DNA of 64,000 bases from contig NC_092523.1 of NCBI RefSeq assembly GCF_037038585.1, positions 27,533,501 to 27,597,500 on the forward strand, given 5' to 3'. This DNA is from Patagioenas fasciata (taxonomy: Eukaryota > Chordata > Aves > Columbiformes > Columbidae). Of the stretch, positions 1 through 12,637 are shown in pieces (within the stretch, counting starts at the first letter, position 1; each line of letters starts with the position of its first letter). A program made the translations under genes and the position numbers. The notes under the pieces were generated by a model. It was not told where the DNA came from and made no database searches. It saw only the letters and a program-made list of their open reading frames with translations.

Positions 1-331
1 AACCATGGCTGGTTTATATCTACATTTCTTTCTGTCAGAAGATCTTAGTTAAACAAAGCAAACTATAGTTGCCTTTTAATGATTCATTCACTGTCCCCAA
101 AAAGCAATACTATGCATAAGAAAAATAAATTGTAAATAGAATATAAAAATTCTACTTATGTATAGAACATCTTTACCACTTCCAGAAAACCATTGCATTT
201 TATTGCTGTTATATTTAGCTTGCTATACTAAATTTTTTAAATTGCATTAAGCTGATTTTTGCCATCTTTGAAAAAAAGTACACCATCTCTGGTTCACATC
301 TTCTACTCACTGAATTATTTTATGGGCTTAC
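1..331 (-). other. GABRG1: GABRG1 intron 2 (start of intron only)
   Basis: This stretch lies downstream, on the minus strand, of the exon 2 donor (GTAAGC, reading leftward from 331). It is AT-rich and I see no exon or repeat in it. Exon 3 of the gene lies outside the window. Confidence 0.75.
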
Positions 332-480
332 CCCCAATATCTGGCCGAAGCTTATTGTCATATCCTTGAAGTAAGGAGTCCAGTATGTGAGTTACATCCC
401 CACCATGAATCTTTGGTGCAAGGACCCATGTTTTATTCACTGTTAGATCTTCATCATCCTCATCATCTGCTTTATCAGCT
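332..480 (-). CDS. GABRG1: GABRG1 coding exon 2 (start of mature gamma1 subunit)
   Basis: The exon encodes the start of the mature GABA-A receptor gamma1 subunit, part of the extracellular ligand-binding domain of a pentameric chloride channel at the plasma membrane. Seen in the sequence: the acidic stretch [12 protein letters not shown], then [13 protein letters not shown] (an N-K-T glycosylation sequon), then [14 protein letters not shown], the N-terminal helix region conserved in Cys-loop receptors. A long pyrimidine tract leads to the acceptor CATAG before 480. The donor after 332 is G|GTAAGC. The exon opens with one base that completes the glycine codon left open by exon 1, and it closes with one base of the next codon. 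From family knowledge, the acidic stretch and IH-GD-T-IL-SLLQ pattern fit gamma1 better than gamma2. The neighbouring GABRA2 argues against gamma4. Substitutions from mammalian gamma1 are few (for example EGDITQ to GGDVTH). Confidence 0.93.
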
Positions 481-3400
481 CTATGGTGAGTGAATAAAAT
501 AAAAAAATAAAAAAAAAAAAGGTTAGGAAAAAACCCACAAACCCACAAAAACAAACAGTGAAACTAAATATACAAGAGAAAAGAAACTGATAAAATATTG
601 AACACTATTTAGAGTACTTTGTAAAAATCCAAAGGCATCCTGGCGCCACAGAAAGAGGCAGGCCTCTATTTAAAACACCAACTTTTTCTTTTGCCATAGT
701 AGAGAGTGTAAGCTACTAAACATGTCAAGAGAGGCATTATCACATCACCCATACAGAAAAATTCAAGCCATGACTCAAACCCTGAAAAACAGCAGTAGGC
801 ATCCTCTTACAGCCAGCGTCTTCCTGTTTTAAAACACAAAATGTAATTCTCAAGCTTTTCCCTACATGTATTTTATTTTAAAGTAAAGGTACTAATATTT
901 CTAAGAGATGCTTAATCATGGTAATAGGTACATCTTGGTGTCAAGAACACTAATAGAATCTCCTTCCTAGTAACCTCCATTCTAGCTATGATAGCTATGA
1001 TATTAAAAAAAAAAAAAAAAGACATACACTTATTCAACTCCATTCAAATTTTAAGGAAGCAAACAAATATTACATCCATATGCTATGACTAAACATTCAT
1101 AGAAGCTGCATTAGTGTGTCAATTATGTATCTGCATGTATATATGGTATAGTGAAAATGCTGCACTGTTCCTTTTAGCTAAGAAGATCATTTGTTACCTC
1201 CCTATTTTACGAAGATGAAATAAATGTACAAGAAAAATATTTACACATTCATGTATTGCCTATCTTTTAATTAGATAAGCTGCAATATATAGTTAATCAC
1301 TAAGCCATTAGAAAAAAATCACAATACCTTGGTTGCATCTGCAGATTCACTCAGATATCACCGAAAGGTCAAAGAATGCCTGAAAGGAGTTTTCTTTCCA
1401 CTTGAATCAAATGAGTGTGGACTCAAGTATTCCTCCAGTGCTAAAGTTTGCAATCTATATTACTCATCCAGCCTATTTCAGGGAACTGCTATGGGCTTCA
1501 AGTCAAGCAAAGTGCATCGGACTGATGACAGTAACTCTGCAGTCACACAACTTCACAAATGGACACTGGCTAGCGACTATTACAGAATGTACACAATCCA
1601 TATAAATCAGTTCCAATGTTAACATAAGCACAGATATTCCAGGAAAAGAAAGGAATTACATTACTCTCCTCATACCAACTTGTGTTGTACACCGAAACTG
1701 AAAATGTTATTGCTGTATTATTAGAAAGGTATTTAAGGGCTTCTAAATTACACGGATATACACTGCCCCCAAAACTAAGAGTGGAATATTTCAGTAAATT
1801 TCTCACAGGAATGAAGACTACCAGCGTCTTACACATGGACACAATACTACACCTTCATGGGGAAAGGACAGAAAAAGTCAGGAAAGGACAGAGATGGAGT
1901 AGGCATGCCTGATTTTTATTGCACTCCTTTGTAAGAAAGCACCAAAACTCTGTAAGACCTCGCATCACCTCTGAGATAACCCTAGCAAGCATCACTGAAA
2001 AATCAAGACTATCTTAGCTGCAGAAACTTCTCGGTGGTTTTGGTATGCCTGCTTATTTTGGGAAGTGCAACGGGGAGGTTCCCACAGCTCAAAGGATGCC
2101 CAGAGGATGAATAAAAGGTACTGCTCAGATATCAGGACTTTCATACCTAGCTTGCTGCAAACAAATCACAGGAGTCTATTAAATATAGCTGAAAGTAATA
2201 CGTAATGTAAATACAAGGTTCGCTGACAGCTTCCCCTGTAACAGTCTGAAAAGCGTTTTCACTCTTTTAAATTGAAACGCACCATAAAATACTTAATCTT
2301 TAATGAACTACATAGACGTTATAGAAACGTCAGATATTAAATATTTAACATTTCCCATCAGGAGGATCTCACTAATGGGAAAACTAAAAGAAGTAGGAAG
2401 TTAAGTTTTGCAAATGTACACCCTTTTTCCCTCACAGCTACCTATTGCCACCTCTTTCGTGTTTTGTTACCACACTGCTTTTTTGTTAAATGTATTTTTG
2501 GTCTGCTTGCACTTTATGTCATCTAGTTACTATATAAAATAGCTTACGGTTGCTAAGAGTGCAGAGGCAAAGCCAGCCTTTCCCCAGGTACATTAAGATG
2601 ATGAGAAGTAAAACTTAATTTATAAGCTGCTCTCTAAGGAAAAAGACATGCCCCCTGCAAAACCGATCTTTTCCTCTTTTTGTCCTCCATCCCACAAACA
2701 GCAGAAAGCACACTGAAAGTACCACAGCTCTGTACAGACCCAGGGCACTCGACTCTCAGGATCAACCCAACTATTTGCAGAGAATTTGAAATTATGATGA
2801 CAGAATTTTATCCCATTTTCATGTTCTTTCCACATTGTTATTAAGAACAGCATAGATTCAGCCAAAATGAAAAGTGCAAGAGTCATGCCAAAGGCTTGAT
2901 TGCAGCACCTCTTGTCCCCCTCAAATTTTAAAACTCTGAACTACAAATAGGTATACAGAGGACACCAAGAGCTTACAGAAAACTATTAATAATGCAATAC
3001 CAGGGGACAAGGGACAATTCCATTCCAAAATCTGACAGCTTTTCCAGTCACTACTAAGTAAATCCCCTTAAGGAGGCACTTTTATTAGAGGCAACATTTC
3101 TTTAATTAGTGTCTGACAAGAGTCTTGGCTTAAAATGTGCATTTCCTACTATTTACATGGAACTCGCTGGTTTTATCTAGAAAACATCACACAGTGAAAA
3201 AAGTGCCAGCTGCTAGAAAAGAAATACACTAGACTTCCACACCAGTACACTAGGTTAACACGAGCTTTTGGCTCTCTAATCCATTAGCTAAACCAGCAAA
3301 CGAACCAACGCAAATCAGAAACTAATACAACCAAGTGCAGAGGAACTGGACTATTGCTGCTCCATACAGTGCAAGGAGCCATTCTCACTCCATTCCTATC

Positions 3401-6339
3401 TTACTGGCACCCGATGGTTGACGGTGATTAACCCACCTTCCTGTCAGAATACCATCTTTTTAACTCCTCTTTAGAATGCGCTCAAGACCATTGAGCATGA
3501 AATATAGACTGTAATGTCTTGGCAGCACTGATGGCACCCAGTTTTACGCTTTTGATTCCTAAGCTATAGCCTCTGATGTGCAGTCAGAAGACTGAGATAA
3601 GACAGGAATGATGCTGGCTGGAGAAAGGAAGTGACCAGAATATTTGGAAGCCTTCTGTATTCTCAATTCAGATGTTTTGGGGGGAGTTGCATAAGACTCC
3701 CCAAAAAGAGCATCTGGACACACAAAGGTAACAGGACAGACACTGTGTACCTGTTCATTTCTAGGAATCTGAATTACTGATCTTTGTCACACTAAATAGA
3801 TTTGACCCACTCTGTTTCACAGGTAGAAGTCCCTTCAGAATTACATCATTGGCAGGACCAGCTGAGACAGTGTTACCAGGATCTAACTGAGGATGCTCAA
3901 CCACATCATTCAAAGAAACATTTACTTCGGAATATAAGATCACTCAAAGCTGTTGACCTTTTACCCAAGTTTCTGTGTGTCTCACGTGGCAAAGTCCAGT
4001 TTTTTCCACAGTGTTTGGAATGGGGTAGAAGGAAAGGCAGAAGACAGCAAACTTCATTCCAAACCAGAAAATAAAATTTTAAATTCAGGTATGCCATTCA
4101 AATATTTAGCAACAGTTAATTTGGGCTGAGCACCTTTTAACTTCTTTCCAGTTAAAATAAATCTAACAAACCCAGGAAGATTAATGTCAACTAACTCCAT
4201 CCTCACTTTAACAGTAGCACTTTCCCCTTTATCTCACAGTCCCAGGAAGAAAAGCAAACTTAATTAAAGAGGAATTCCTTTCCTTTCCAAGTTCATCTAA
4301 AGGTTATTTCATTATACATGGAACATAATACTTGACCATTTCTCCATTTACTGTAATATTTTTTTCTTTCAAAGTTCACTGAGTAGGTCTTTTTCAGAAT
4401 GTCTGTAGAGACAATGATTTAGAAAAAAATATGACATCAAACATTAAAACATTTCTGTTCCATGGCACTATGCTGTTTCACATCTATTACTGCAGGTGCT
4501 AATTTTAAATTTAATTATTTTATAAATTAGAGACCTCATTTCTTAACACTCTTGTTGTTATAACACTTCAGCTAGCCTCATAAATTCAACAGTAAACTTC
4601 ATGTATACAGTTAACAGTAATTAGGCAAAAAGTGCCCTAATTATGCTCTCTGTCCTTCAGCTAATTGGAGACATTACCATAACTAATAAATCCCTTAGCA
4701 CAAGTGACTTATGACTAAATAAGTCTTTTCAACATCAGGCAATATGCTTGTATTCATGTATTAATATCATAGGTCTTTGTTCTCCTTTAAATAAGAGGAT
4801 AACCAATCAGACTAGCTTTAAGTTGCAACGAACATCTGTCAGGTTATGTAATGAACTGAAGAAAAACAAAATATATCATTAAAGTGCTCCTACTGCTATT
4901 TGCATCACGCATATCAAAGTTTTACACATATAGCATAGTTGGGAGTATCTAAACACAGACAGGGATCCATTTAGTTGTCCATTTCCAGGCTCCTGTTCCA
5001 AGTCAACACACCCAATGCCACCCAGTCCTACAAGTGAGGCTGATTGTGGGGAACCCATAGCCTTCTGGAGAAGCAGCAGAAACTCCTTCCTGAATTTTTA
5101 CTGAAGGGATGATTCTGGACGTTAAGTTGGCAGTAAAATTAGAATGGAAAAGCATGGAAAAAATATTAGAAATTCTTATACAGAAAGAAACATCAGAGTT
5201 TTAGGATATGCTACATAAGGAAGTTCATGTTAAATAAGTAAAGCTTTGCTAAGAAAAAAAAAAAGAACAATCATTGCACTAACAGAGTAAAATCAGGTAC
5301 TTCTGCTGTTCATTCCCTGTAATGAAAAGAGTTGGCTACATATTTACGGTCTAGACTCTCAGAGTTGTGATATCTTAATATATATCTTAATACATATTAC
5401 AAGCATCAGGCGATCAAGCTCTTTTGAGCCATTAGAGCTTCGATTCCAGTACATCTCTAAAAGAAACATTTTCTCCCACACATAGTAACTTCAGTACAAT
5501 TAACTTTAGTCCCAGCAAGACCATCACTTAAAAGTATCACCACATTTCTTATAAAATGATCTTCAACATCTCGGTGATACTAAGATAAGAAAAACTAATC
5601 TGAACAGAAATTACTGAACAATATAATGAGACTTAACTCTGAACACTAAATAAAGGCACAACCTGACTGAAAAGAGCATTTATAGAAATATGAATTTTTA
5701 ACATCAAGAACAACATGTTTTCCAGAAGAACAATCTTGTTCTGGGATCCACATAAATTGCCATCCTCCAAGTCAACTTTCAGATAATGCTACATATTATT
5801 TGAAATTACACTGGTCAAATTTGTTACTAATTCAAATGGGTCACAAAAATTATCATCTGGACTGAAAGCATTATAGACATTCTTTATCCATCAGTCATCT
5901 TATAAAATAGAGAGTTAATCTTATCTGTTTGAAAGTTCAGCCAAATATTGATATGCTCAGACCAGTATAACTGCCGCCTCTACTCCTACCAAGTTATGTT
6001 CCAGGAATCAACTGAAAATTCTCCTCCCATCTATCTATCCAACCACAGGTAATTCTCTGTGCCAGTTCAGAGCTACTGGATTCTCAAACATATTCAGTTT
6101 AATTAGTATAGTGATCTCACTTTAACCATCTTAGTAAAAACACCTCTTTACCCCCTTATGTGGCCACAAAAATACTCTTCCCAGTTTTGTAGACCTGATG
6201 GAGACAACTATCTGTGTCTGTACGCCTCCCTTTTATGTTATACAATAGAAAGCAAGAACCTTGAACCTTGCACAAGTAAGACAGCAAACAATACTAAAAA
6301 GAAATAAGAAAAAAAAAAAAAACTGATTCCTGATATTTT
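481..6339 (-). other. GABRG1: GABRG1 intron 1, distal part: unique AT-rich DNA
   Basis: No gene or clear mobile element is visible. There are A-runs at about 510-520 (the pyrimidine tract of the exon 2 acceptor on the minus strand), 1,006-1,020 and 6,309-6,321. Short open frames here, such as those at 1,329-1,622 and 3,802-4,074, match no family I recognise and have no splice or promoter context. Confidence 0.6.
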
Positions 6340-6935
6340 CTACAGAATCACGCAATTTAGAAAGAACCTTGAGAAGCTGACTTCGACTCAAAGGAGAGCC
6401 AATACTGACTACAGACCAGGATGCTTAGAGCTTAGTCCAGTTGGGTCTTTCAAAACTCCATGGACAGAGATCACACAACCTCACTGGACAACTTATTCCA
6501 CTGTTTATTAATAACGACCATCACAGTTACTTTTCTCCCTTAGTACCTAGTTGGAACTTCCCCTGTTGCAATTCATCACCATTGTTCCTCATGCTCTTAC
6601 CATGCATCCCTGTGAAAAGCCTACCTCTGTCTTCTCGATCACCTTCCTGCAAGTGCTGAGGGCTGCTGTTGCCCGCCCCCCGCCACAAGCCGTCTCTTCC
6701 CCAGGCTGAATAGCCCTGTCCTCACAGGGCAAGTGTTCCTGCCTGACCAGCTTGGTAGTCCTCTGCTGAGGTCCCTCCAGTTTAGACACAAAACTGGAGG
6801 CAGTATCTAGACACAGTTTCACAATGATCACTTCCCTCAACCTCCTGAGTGTGCACCTGCTCACACATCCCAGGAGGCTGCTGGTTCTCCTCGCAGCCAT
6901 GGCACCATGGTGTCTACCAGAACTCTAGGTCCTTT
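6340..6935 (-). mobile_element. Old CR1 LINE, 3' part (interrupted copy)
   Basis: On the minus strand this reads as the 3' end of a CR1 LINE: the C-terminal end of the reverse-transcriptase ORF and the 3' UTR. On the plus strand the antisense landmarks are CACAACCTCACTGGACAACT, the block around CCAGGCTGAATAGCCCTGTC, and CTCACAGGGCAAGTGTTCCT. It is strongly diverged, and no frame is open over its length. The copy stops at about 6,935, where a younger CR1 begins, and resumes at about 8,282 with further-upstream CR1 sequence. Confidence 0.8.
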
Positions 6936-6959
6936 CACAGTATCACAGTATCACAGTAT
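6936..6959 (-). repeat. CR1 3' terminal 8-bp tandem tail (3 units)
   Basis: Three perfect head-to-tail copies of CACAGTAT (ATACTGTG on the element's sense strand). CR1 elements end in short 8-bp repeats instead of poly(A), so this marks the exact 3' end of the young copy. Confidence 0.9.
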
Positions 6960-8281
6960 GTTTGGGATTGGAAGGGACCTCAAAAGATCATCTAGTCCAA
7001 TCCCCCTGCTGGAGCAGGAACGCCTAGGTGAGGTTGCACAGCAACATGTCCAGGCGGGTTTTGAATGTCTCCAGAGTAGGAGACTCCACAACCTCCCTGG
7101 GCAGCCTGTTCCAGTGCTCTGTCACCCTCACCATGAAGAAGTTTTTTCTCAAATTTAAGTGGAACCTCTTGTGTTCCAGCTTGATGCCATTACCCCTTGT
7201 CCTATCATTATTTGCCACCAAGAAGAGCCTGGCTCCACCCTCGTGGCACTCACCCTTTAGATATTTATAAACATTTATGAGGTCACCTCTCAGTCTCCTC
7301 TTCTCCAAACTAAAGAGACCCAGCTCCTTCAGCCTTTCTTCATAAGGGAGATGCTCCACTCTCTTAATCATCTATGTTGCCCTACGCTGGACCCTCTCCA
7401 GCAGTTCCCTGTCCTTCTTGAACTGAGGGGCCCAGAACTGGACACAATATTCTAGATGGGGTCTAACCAGGGTGGAGTAGAGGGGAAGGTGGACCTCTCT
7501 CGATCTACTGACCACCCCCCTTGTAATACACCTGAGGATGCCATTGGCCTTCCTGGCCACAAGGGCACAGCGCTGGCTCATGGTCATCCTGCTGTCCACC
7601 AGGACCCCAGGTCCCTTTTCCCTACACTGCTCTCTAATATGTAATTTCCCAACCTATACTGGAACCTGGGATTGTTCCTGCCCAGATGCAGGACTCTACA
7701 CTTTCCCCTGTTAAATTCCATCAGGTTATCCCCCGCCCAACTCTCCAGCCTGTCCAGGTCCCGCTGGATGGCAGCACAGCCTTCTGACGTGTCAGCCACT
7801 CCTCCCAGCTTAGTGTCATCAGCAAACTTGCTGATAATACACTCAATTCCCTCGTCCAAATCGTTAATGAATATATTGAATAATATTGGTCCCAGAACTG
7901 ACCCCTGAGGCACTCCACTAGATACTGGCCTCCAACTGGACTTCGCACCATTGACCACCACTCTCTGGCTTCTCTCCTTAAGCCAGTTTGCAACCCACCT
8001 CACTACTCTATTGTCTAGACCACACCTCCTCAAGTTAGCTGTGAGGATGCTGTGAGGGACTGTGTCAAAGGCTTTACTGAAGTCAAGGTAGACCACATCC
8101 ACCGCTCTGACATCATCCATCCACCTTGTTACATTCTCATAAAAGGCTATGAGGTTGGTCAAGCATGACTTACCCTTGGTAAAGCCATGCTGACTGCCCC
8201 TAATAACCCTCTTATCCTTGATATGCCTTGAGATGGCACCAAGGATAAGCTGTTCCATTACTTTCCCCAACCTGTCCTGCT
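6936..8281 (-). mobile_element. Young 5'-truncated CR1 LINE (RT domain to 3' tail)
   Basis: This chicken-repeat-1 non-LTR retrotransposon copy runs from mid reverse transcriptase (8,281) to the 3' tail (6,936) on the minus strand. In the 8,270-7,584 frame the RT motifs are visible: [13 protein letters not shown] (motif A aspartates), [12 protein letters not shown] (motif B) and [10 protein letters not shown] (catalytic FADD, motif C). The reading then continues in another frame from 7,599 with the CR1 C-terminal domain ([17 protein letters not shown]), meets a TAG at 7,372-7,374, and stays open to about 7,024. So the coding part carries one single-base loss in a G run near 7,590 and one nonsense codon. 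The 3' end is three copies of the 8-bp unit CACAGTAT (plus-strand spelling) at 6,936-6,959. Truncation at the 5' end is the usual outcome of CR1 retrotransposition. It is inactive. Confidence 0.93.
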
Positions 8282-8400
8282 GAGGGGGACTTCACACCCA
8301 AGTGCAGAACTTAACATTCATCCTTGATGAACTTCATAACGTTCCTGTCAACCCACTACCCCAACATCTCCAACTACCTCTGAACAGCAGTCCTGCCTGC
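8282..8400 (-). mobile_element. Old CR1 LINE, upstream part (other side of nested insertion)
   Basis: The plus-strand text CACCCAAGTGCAGAACTTA, then GATGAACTTCATAACGTTCC, is the antisense of the CR1 RT region just upstream of where the 6,340-6,935 copy breaks off. Both halves have similarly high divergence and the same orientation. I read them as one old element split by the 6,936-8,281 insertion, with some target sequence missing at the junction. Confidence 0.7.
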
Positions 8401-10250
8401 AAACATACAGCTTGTTAAAAACAATCTTTCAACATGGAAAAAATTGAATTGTCCTCAGCAAAGGCTATGCTAATATTGTTCTTGTTCCACCCCAGACAAG
8501 TGAGGAAATAAGACACACTTCTCACTTCTCTTTCCTCACATCAATTACTCCACGTTCCAATAACAAACTTGCAGAACATGTCGTGTGTTTTGTTTTGGCT
8601 AGCAAAAACTGGGGAATGTATTGATCACAACACCCTCATTCACAGTACATCTCCTTTTCTGAGAAAATCATTACTACAATATCTTAAAGCTCTTCTTTGC
8701 CTAGACAAGTAATTGGAAGTACCCATTATCTTCAGTAAGTACGTCCTTCCTTTTTTCTAGCACAAACATTTCTAATGCTAGCTGAAAAATTAGTAGGGGC
8801 TCTTCTGCCAATTATATTTTAATCTTAGAGATCAAGAGCATTTTGTTGTTGTAAAATGTTCAGGCGAATATATATATTCATCTTCCTCTACAAAATGTTT
8901 TTTAAGAAATGTCTTCCAGCCATTGCATGCACTGAAAAAATAAAATTTATCAGGAAGATAAAATACTTTTTCAGATAATGTGTGTTGCCTTGACTGAAAC
9001 TGAAGTGTAAACCCACTAAAATTCTCAGGACAATTTATTTCAGATGGATCTGAATGAAACCTAGAAATGTAAATTGGTAAGCCTTCTCAGTTGGTAAGCT
9101 TTACCTTCTTTGTGGGTCTAGGCCAGACCACGCAATCAAGTTATTAAAATGTAAACAGCCATAGTCCCTGTCCATCCAGACCAAACAGTGGGGAATAAGT
9201 GGAGATTCAGAGAAGAGAAGATAAAAGGATAACAAGGGCAAATTATAGAGCCTAAGTAGATGTAACTTTAAAGGACATTAAATATCACCAAACTGCTAAG
9301 GAAGGATATGATGATGAAAAGGTATCACCTCTCTGGATATCTGAAACATGTACTAACCACAGAAGTATCAGCTCTCCTGGGAGTTTCAGACTGAATCATC
9401 ACACAGAAACACACAAATTCATGTGCCACATGCCAGCAGCCCACTGAAGAGTCTGCAGATCTCCGTCTACACTTCACTGATGAAAGGTTTATTGTCATCA
9501 AATTCAGAATGAACTGATCTACTGATGATGGGTTAAGTGCCTTGGTCCAAGAAGCACTTTTCCTAGTGGAACTAGACTTAAAACAAACCTAACATAAATA
9601 AATGCTAAGAACCATAACCTCAATAAAAAGTAGTTACCCTAATTTCATGCCATCCCACAGTCACTATAACATTCATAAAATTGCAAAGTCAATTTTGTTA
9701 GATTTCAACTTTAAAATGTCATCAATAAATATATAGAATGAGCTCTCCTTTAAGAGGCATTTTCAGTCCTTTAGGTGGCTGATACTTCAACATACTCATA
9801 TGAACATTGGTTCCAACAGAATTGTGTTTTCCTGCAAAATCTTCAAGTAACTAGGAATCTACTACTGCCCTTCACAAAAACAGGCTTATTTGAAATAATT
9901 CCAAGGTCTGATACCATGTGAGCAGCTATCAGTCTCCTCACACGGGACGCAAAGAAATACGTATAGAAAGAAGCGGCAACACAACCAGAGACTTGCATTG
10001 AACTCCACACCATAATTGTGGCATACAGGTGAATCTGACTTAAAATCACAGAAAAAGCCTACAACAACTAGATGATGACAATACGTGCCCAAGAGGAATA
10101 TGGTCAACGGGTTCTACTGGAATTTTACTGTAATTGCCATTAGGCAATGATGGACTAATCCAAAGGTCAATGAAATAAATGTATAATCATACAAAGAGGT
10201 GAATATACCCCATGAGGGTTAATGGAAATACCTAAACCATGTAATAAAAA

Positions 10251-10277
10251 GCTTGCTCTCTCTCTCTCTCTGCAAGC
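10251..10277. repeat. (TC)n microsatellite bounded by a 6-bp inverted repeat
   Basis: GCTTGC, a run of about eight TC units, then GCAAGC. The flanks are exact inverted copies, so the dinucleotide run would sit in the loop of a small hairpin. Probably coincidental. Confidence 0.8.
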
Positions 10278-12591
10278 AAGATTATCTCTTCTATGCTGCA
10301 ATTTATTGTGTTTTAAATATAAGACCTCTTTTACAACAGGAATATTAAACATCTTGTCAGATGGTGACTAAAATTTATGGCTGTCAGAGTTGTCCCCTGC
10401 TGGATGCAACTTGCAGGCCATCAATTGGATGGCCCTCATTGACAAAGCAAGAACCTAAGGTACAGGTCCACAGCTGACTTGTGCAGGTCTGATACAATCC
10501 AGTACATTTTTGATGACTGTATGCTGGCGAGATCTAGTAGTCTATTTAAGAAAAAAAAAAAAAAAACCACTACATAATTTGTTCTACCATATAAATTATG
10601 GCATTGGACAGTGAAGAAAAAAAAAATGTCATGGCTTATAGCAACAGAATTAGCCACCTAAATTAATACTTAATACAAAAAATACAAATTTTTCTCCAAT
10701 ATAAAATATAAATGCCATCCAGCTCAACTCTATTCTGAAAGATAAATTGGACCATAATATGACATTAACAAGACTTAATAATAAATAGACTTAATCCCTT
10801 TGGTATACTGCCTTAAATAAGAAGAAAACCATATTAAATGAAAGGACTAACAATCTTTTAAAGACCTCAAATAACTTAATCCAAAGGTGACATAACTCAT
10901 GTTACCTCAGATCTTTCCTCTTCACTATGTCTGTCTGCCTTCCTGAAAACAAGAAAAATAAGTGCATATAAATTTAGAAACACAGAATTAGCCATTCATA
11001 CCTTACCAGAGATAAATGCAGTGAAACAGAAAAGGATTTGAGAATCAAGGTAGAAAGTAAAAAGTACATGAGGTACACCAGAGCAGTACTGTGGTTAATC
11101 CTGACATAGAGTATCTCAGTAGTATGAAGCAGGAGTAGGGACACAATATTCTGTGTGTACCTGCCATTAACGAGGCTAATATTTATATAATCTATTTATT
11201 TTTAGGTATGTTATTCAAAGAAAAAATGAGAGGGTTTATAGAATGGTTAAACAAACCACTTGATATCTTCTGAAGAAATGTAACAAGCTCAGTTTACTTA
11301 TCTGGGAGAATAATGGAAGCTGCTACCAAGTCACCTCTTAAACTACAGATACCAGGGAAATACTTCTAACAATAGTTAGTATGACATGGGTAAATCAAAT
11401 ACAATTGAAATTTCCACTCCATGTAGCGTATCGCAAATTGTGACACATTTGTGTAAAACATTGATTTTTTGACTAGATCGTTCATCCTGCAACAACTGCT
11501 AGACATAGAATTGCACTGCAGCTTCTCATCTCCAAGGGATGAGGAGGTTTCTCTAAGCAAATGATCTACAACATGTCATGAAAGACTAGTCTGGAAAGAA
11601 AAAGTCAGCAGGATATCTTCTGACCAAAATGCTGATTCCTTTAAGAATTTCTTCCAGGATTCATTTTAGGTGCGCTGAGCTCTGCTCAAGGCAAAACTCG
11701 GCAGAGGTACATGGGGCAAGAAAGAGCTTTGGTGAGTGGCTTTCCTGTTAAGTGCAGCCGGCTGCAGACCACACTCCATTCCTCAAGAATGCAGCCATGG
11801 ATCCACACCCTGAGGCTGCCCTGCAGAACCAGAGGTATGAACCAAGACCTGGATTTCCCCACAAGGAGATGGACATTGGATCTAGTGGACAAGGCAGCTG
11901 TAGCAGGTGGTACTCGGAAAAAATATCAGGCTTTTTTCAGTTAGCAGAAGTCAAGAGATCCACTAGCTGGAAGCCACAGACACCTCCAACTAAAAATAAT
12001 GTAAAATACTTCATCAAATTCCTCCTCCTCCAAGCTTTTACGCAAGGACTTACAACAATTATACTGAAGCCATAAACCTGATGCAAAAGCCAGGGTAAAT
12101 TCTCCAATTTTGATGATTCTCATATCAGACTGAATTATCACAACAGATCCTACTGACTAGAACATCCAGCAATGAAAGCATATTTTAGAAACTATTTCTT
12201 TCCATCTTTGCCATATCACTAAGATTTTCTTCTTTGAAGCAAGTTCTGTTCCAGATCAACTCCTGCTGACCTTTCTAGTCTCTTCAGTCATCTCTATTAG
12301 TTAAACGTTGCATTGATTTACCATTTTAAGTTTAGATACGTAGAATCAAGTTTTCACATAGGCCAGCAGGCCACTGAACTCATCACGCTATTTTCAGCCT
12401 TATTAAAACTGTTTGCATGTGTAAAACTGCAAAAATTGAGGCTTCTGTGTCATATCCAGGTTAATTCAATTGCATCTGAATTACTCCTTACAAATTATTA
12501 CCATTCAGAGACATTGGTAAGAAATAAAAGTTAGTGGCACTGTCATTCACCACCTTTCGAAAGGTTCCTGTTAGCATGCTACACACTGTCA

Positions 12592-12637
12592 TTTATAATT
12601 ATTACTTGTTACTTATTATAATTATTACTCCGTTACT
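12592..12637. repeat. Short AT-rich tandem duplication
   Basis: Two adjacent units of about 22 bp share TTATAATTATTACT followed by a GTTAC end. No function is suggested. Confidence 0.65.

Noticed and set aside
3802..4074. 90-codon plus-strand frame in GABRG1 intron 1
   Set aside because: Polar protein-like composition but no recognised domain, no splice or promoter context, and overlapped by another frame on the opposite strand.
6907..7908. Plus-strand open frames overlapping the CR1
   Set aside because: Antisense shadows of the minus-strand CR1 reverse transcriptase.
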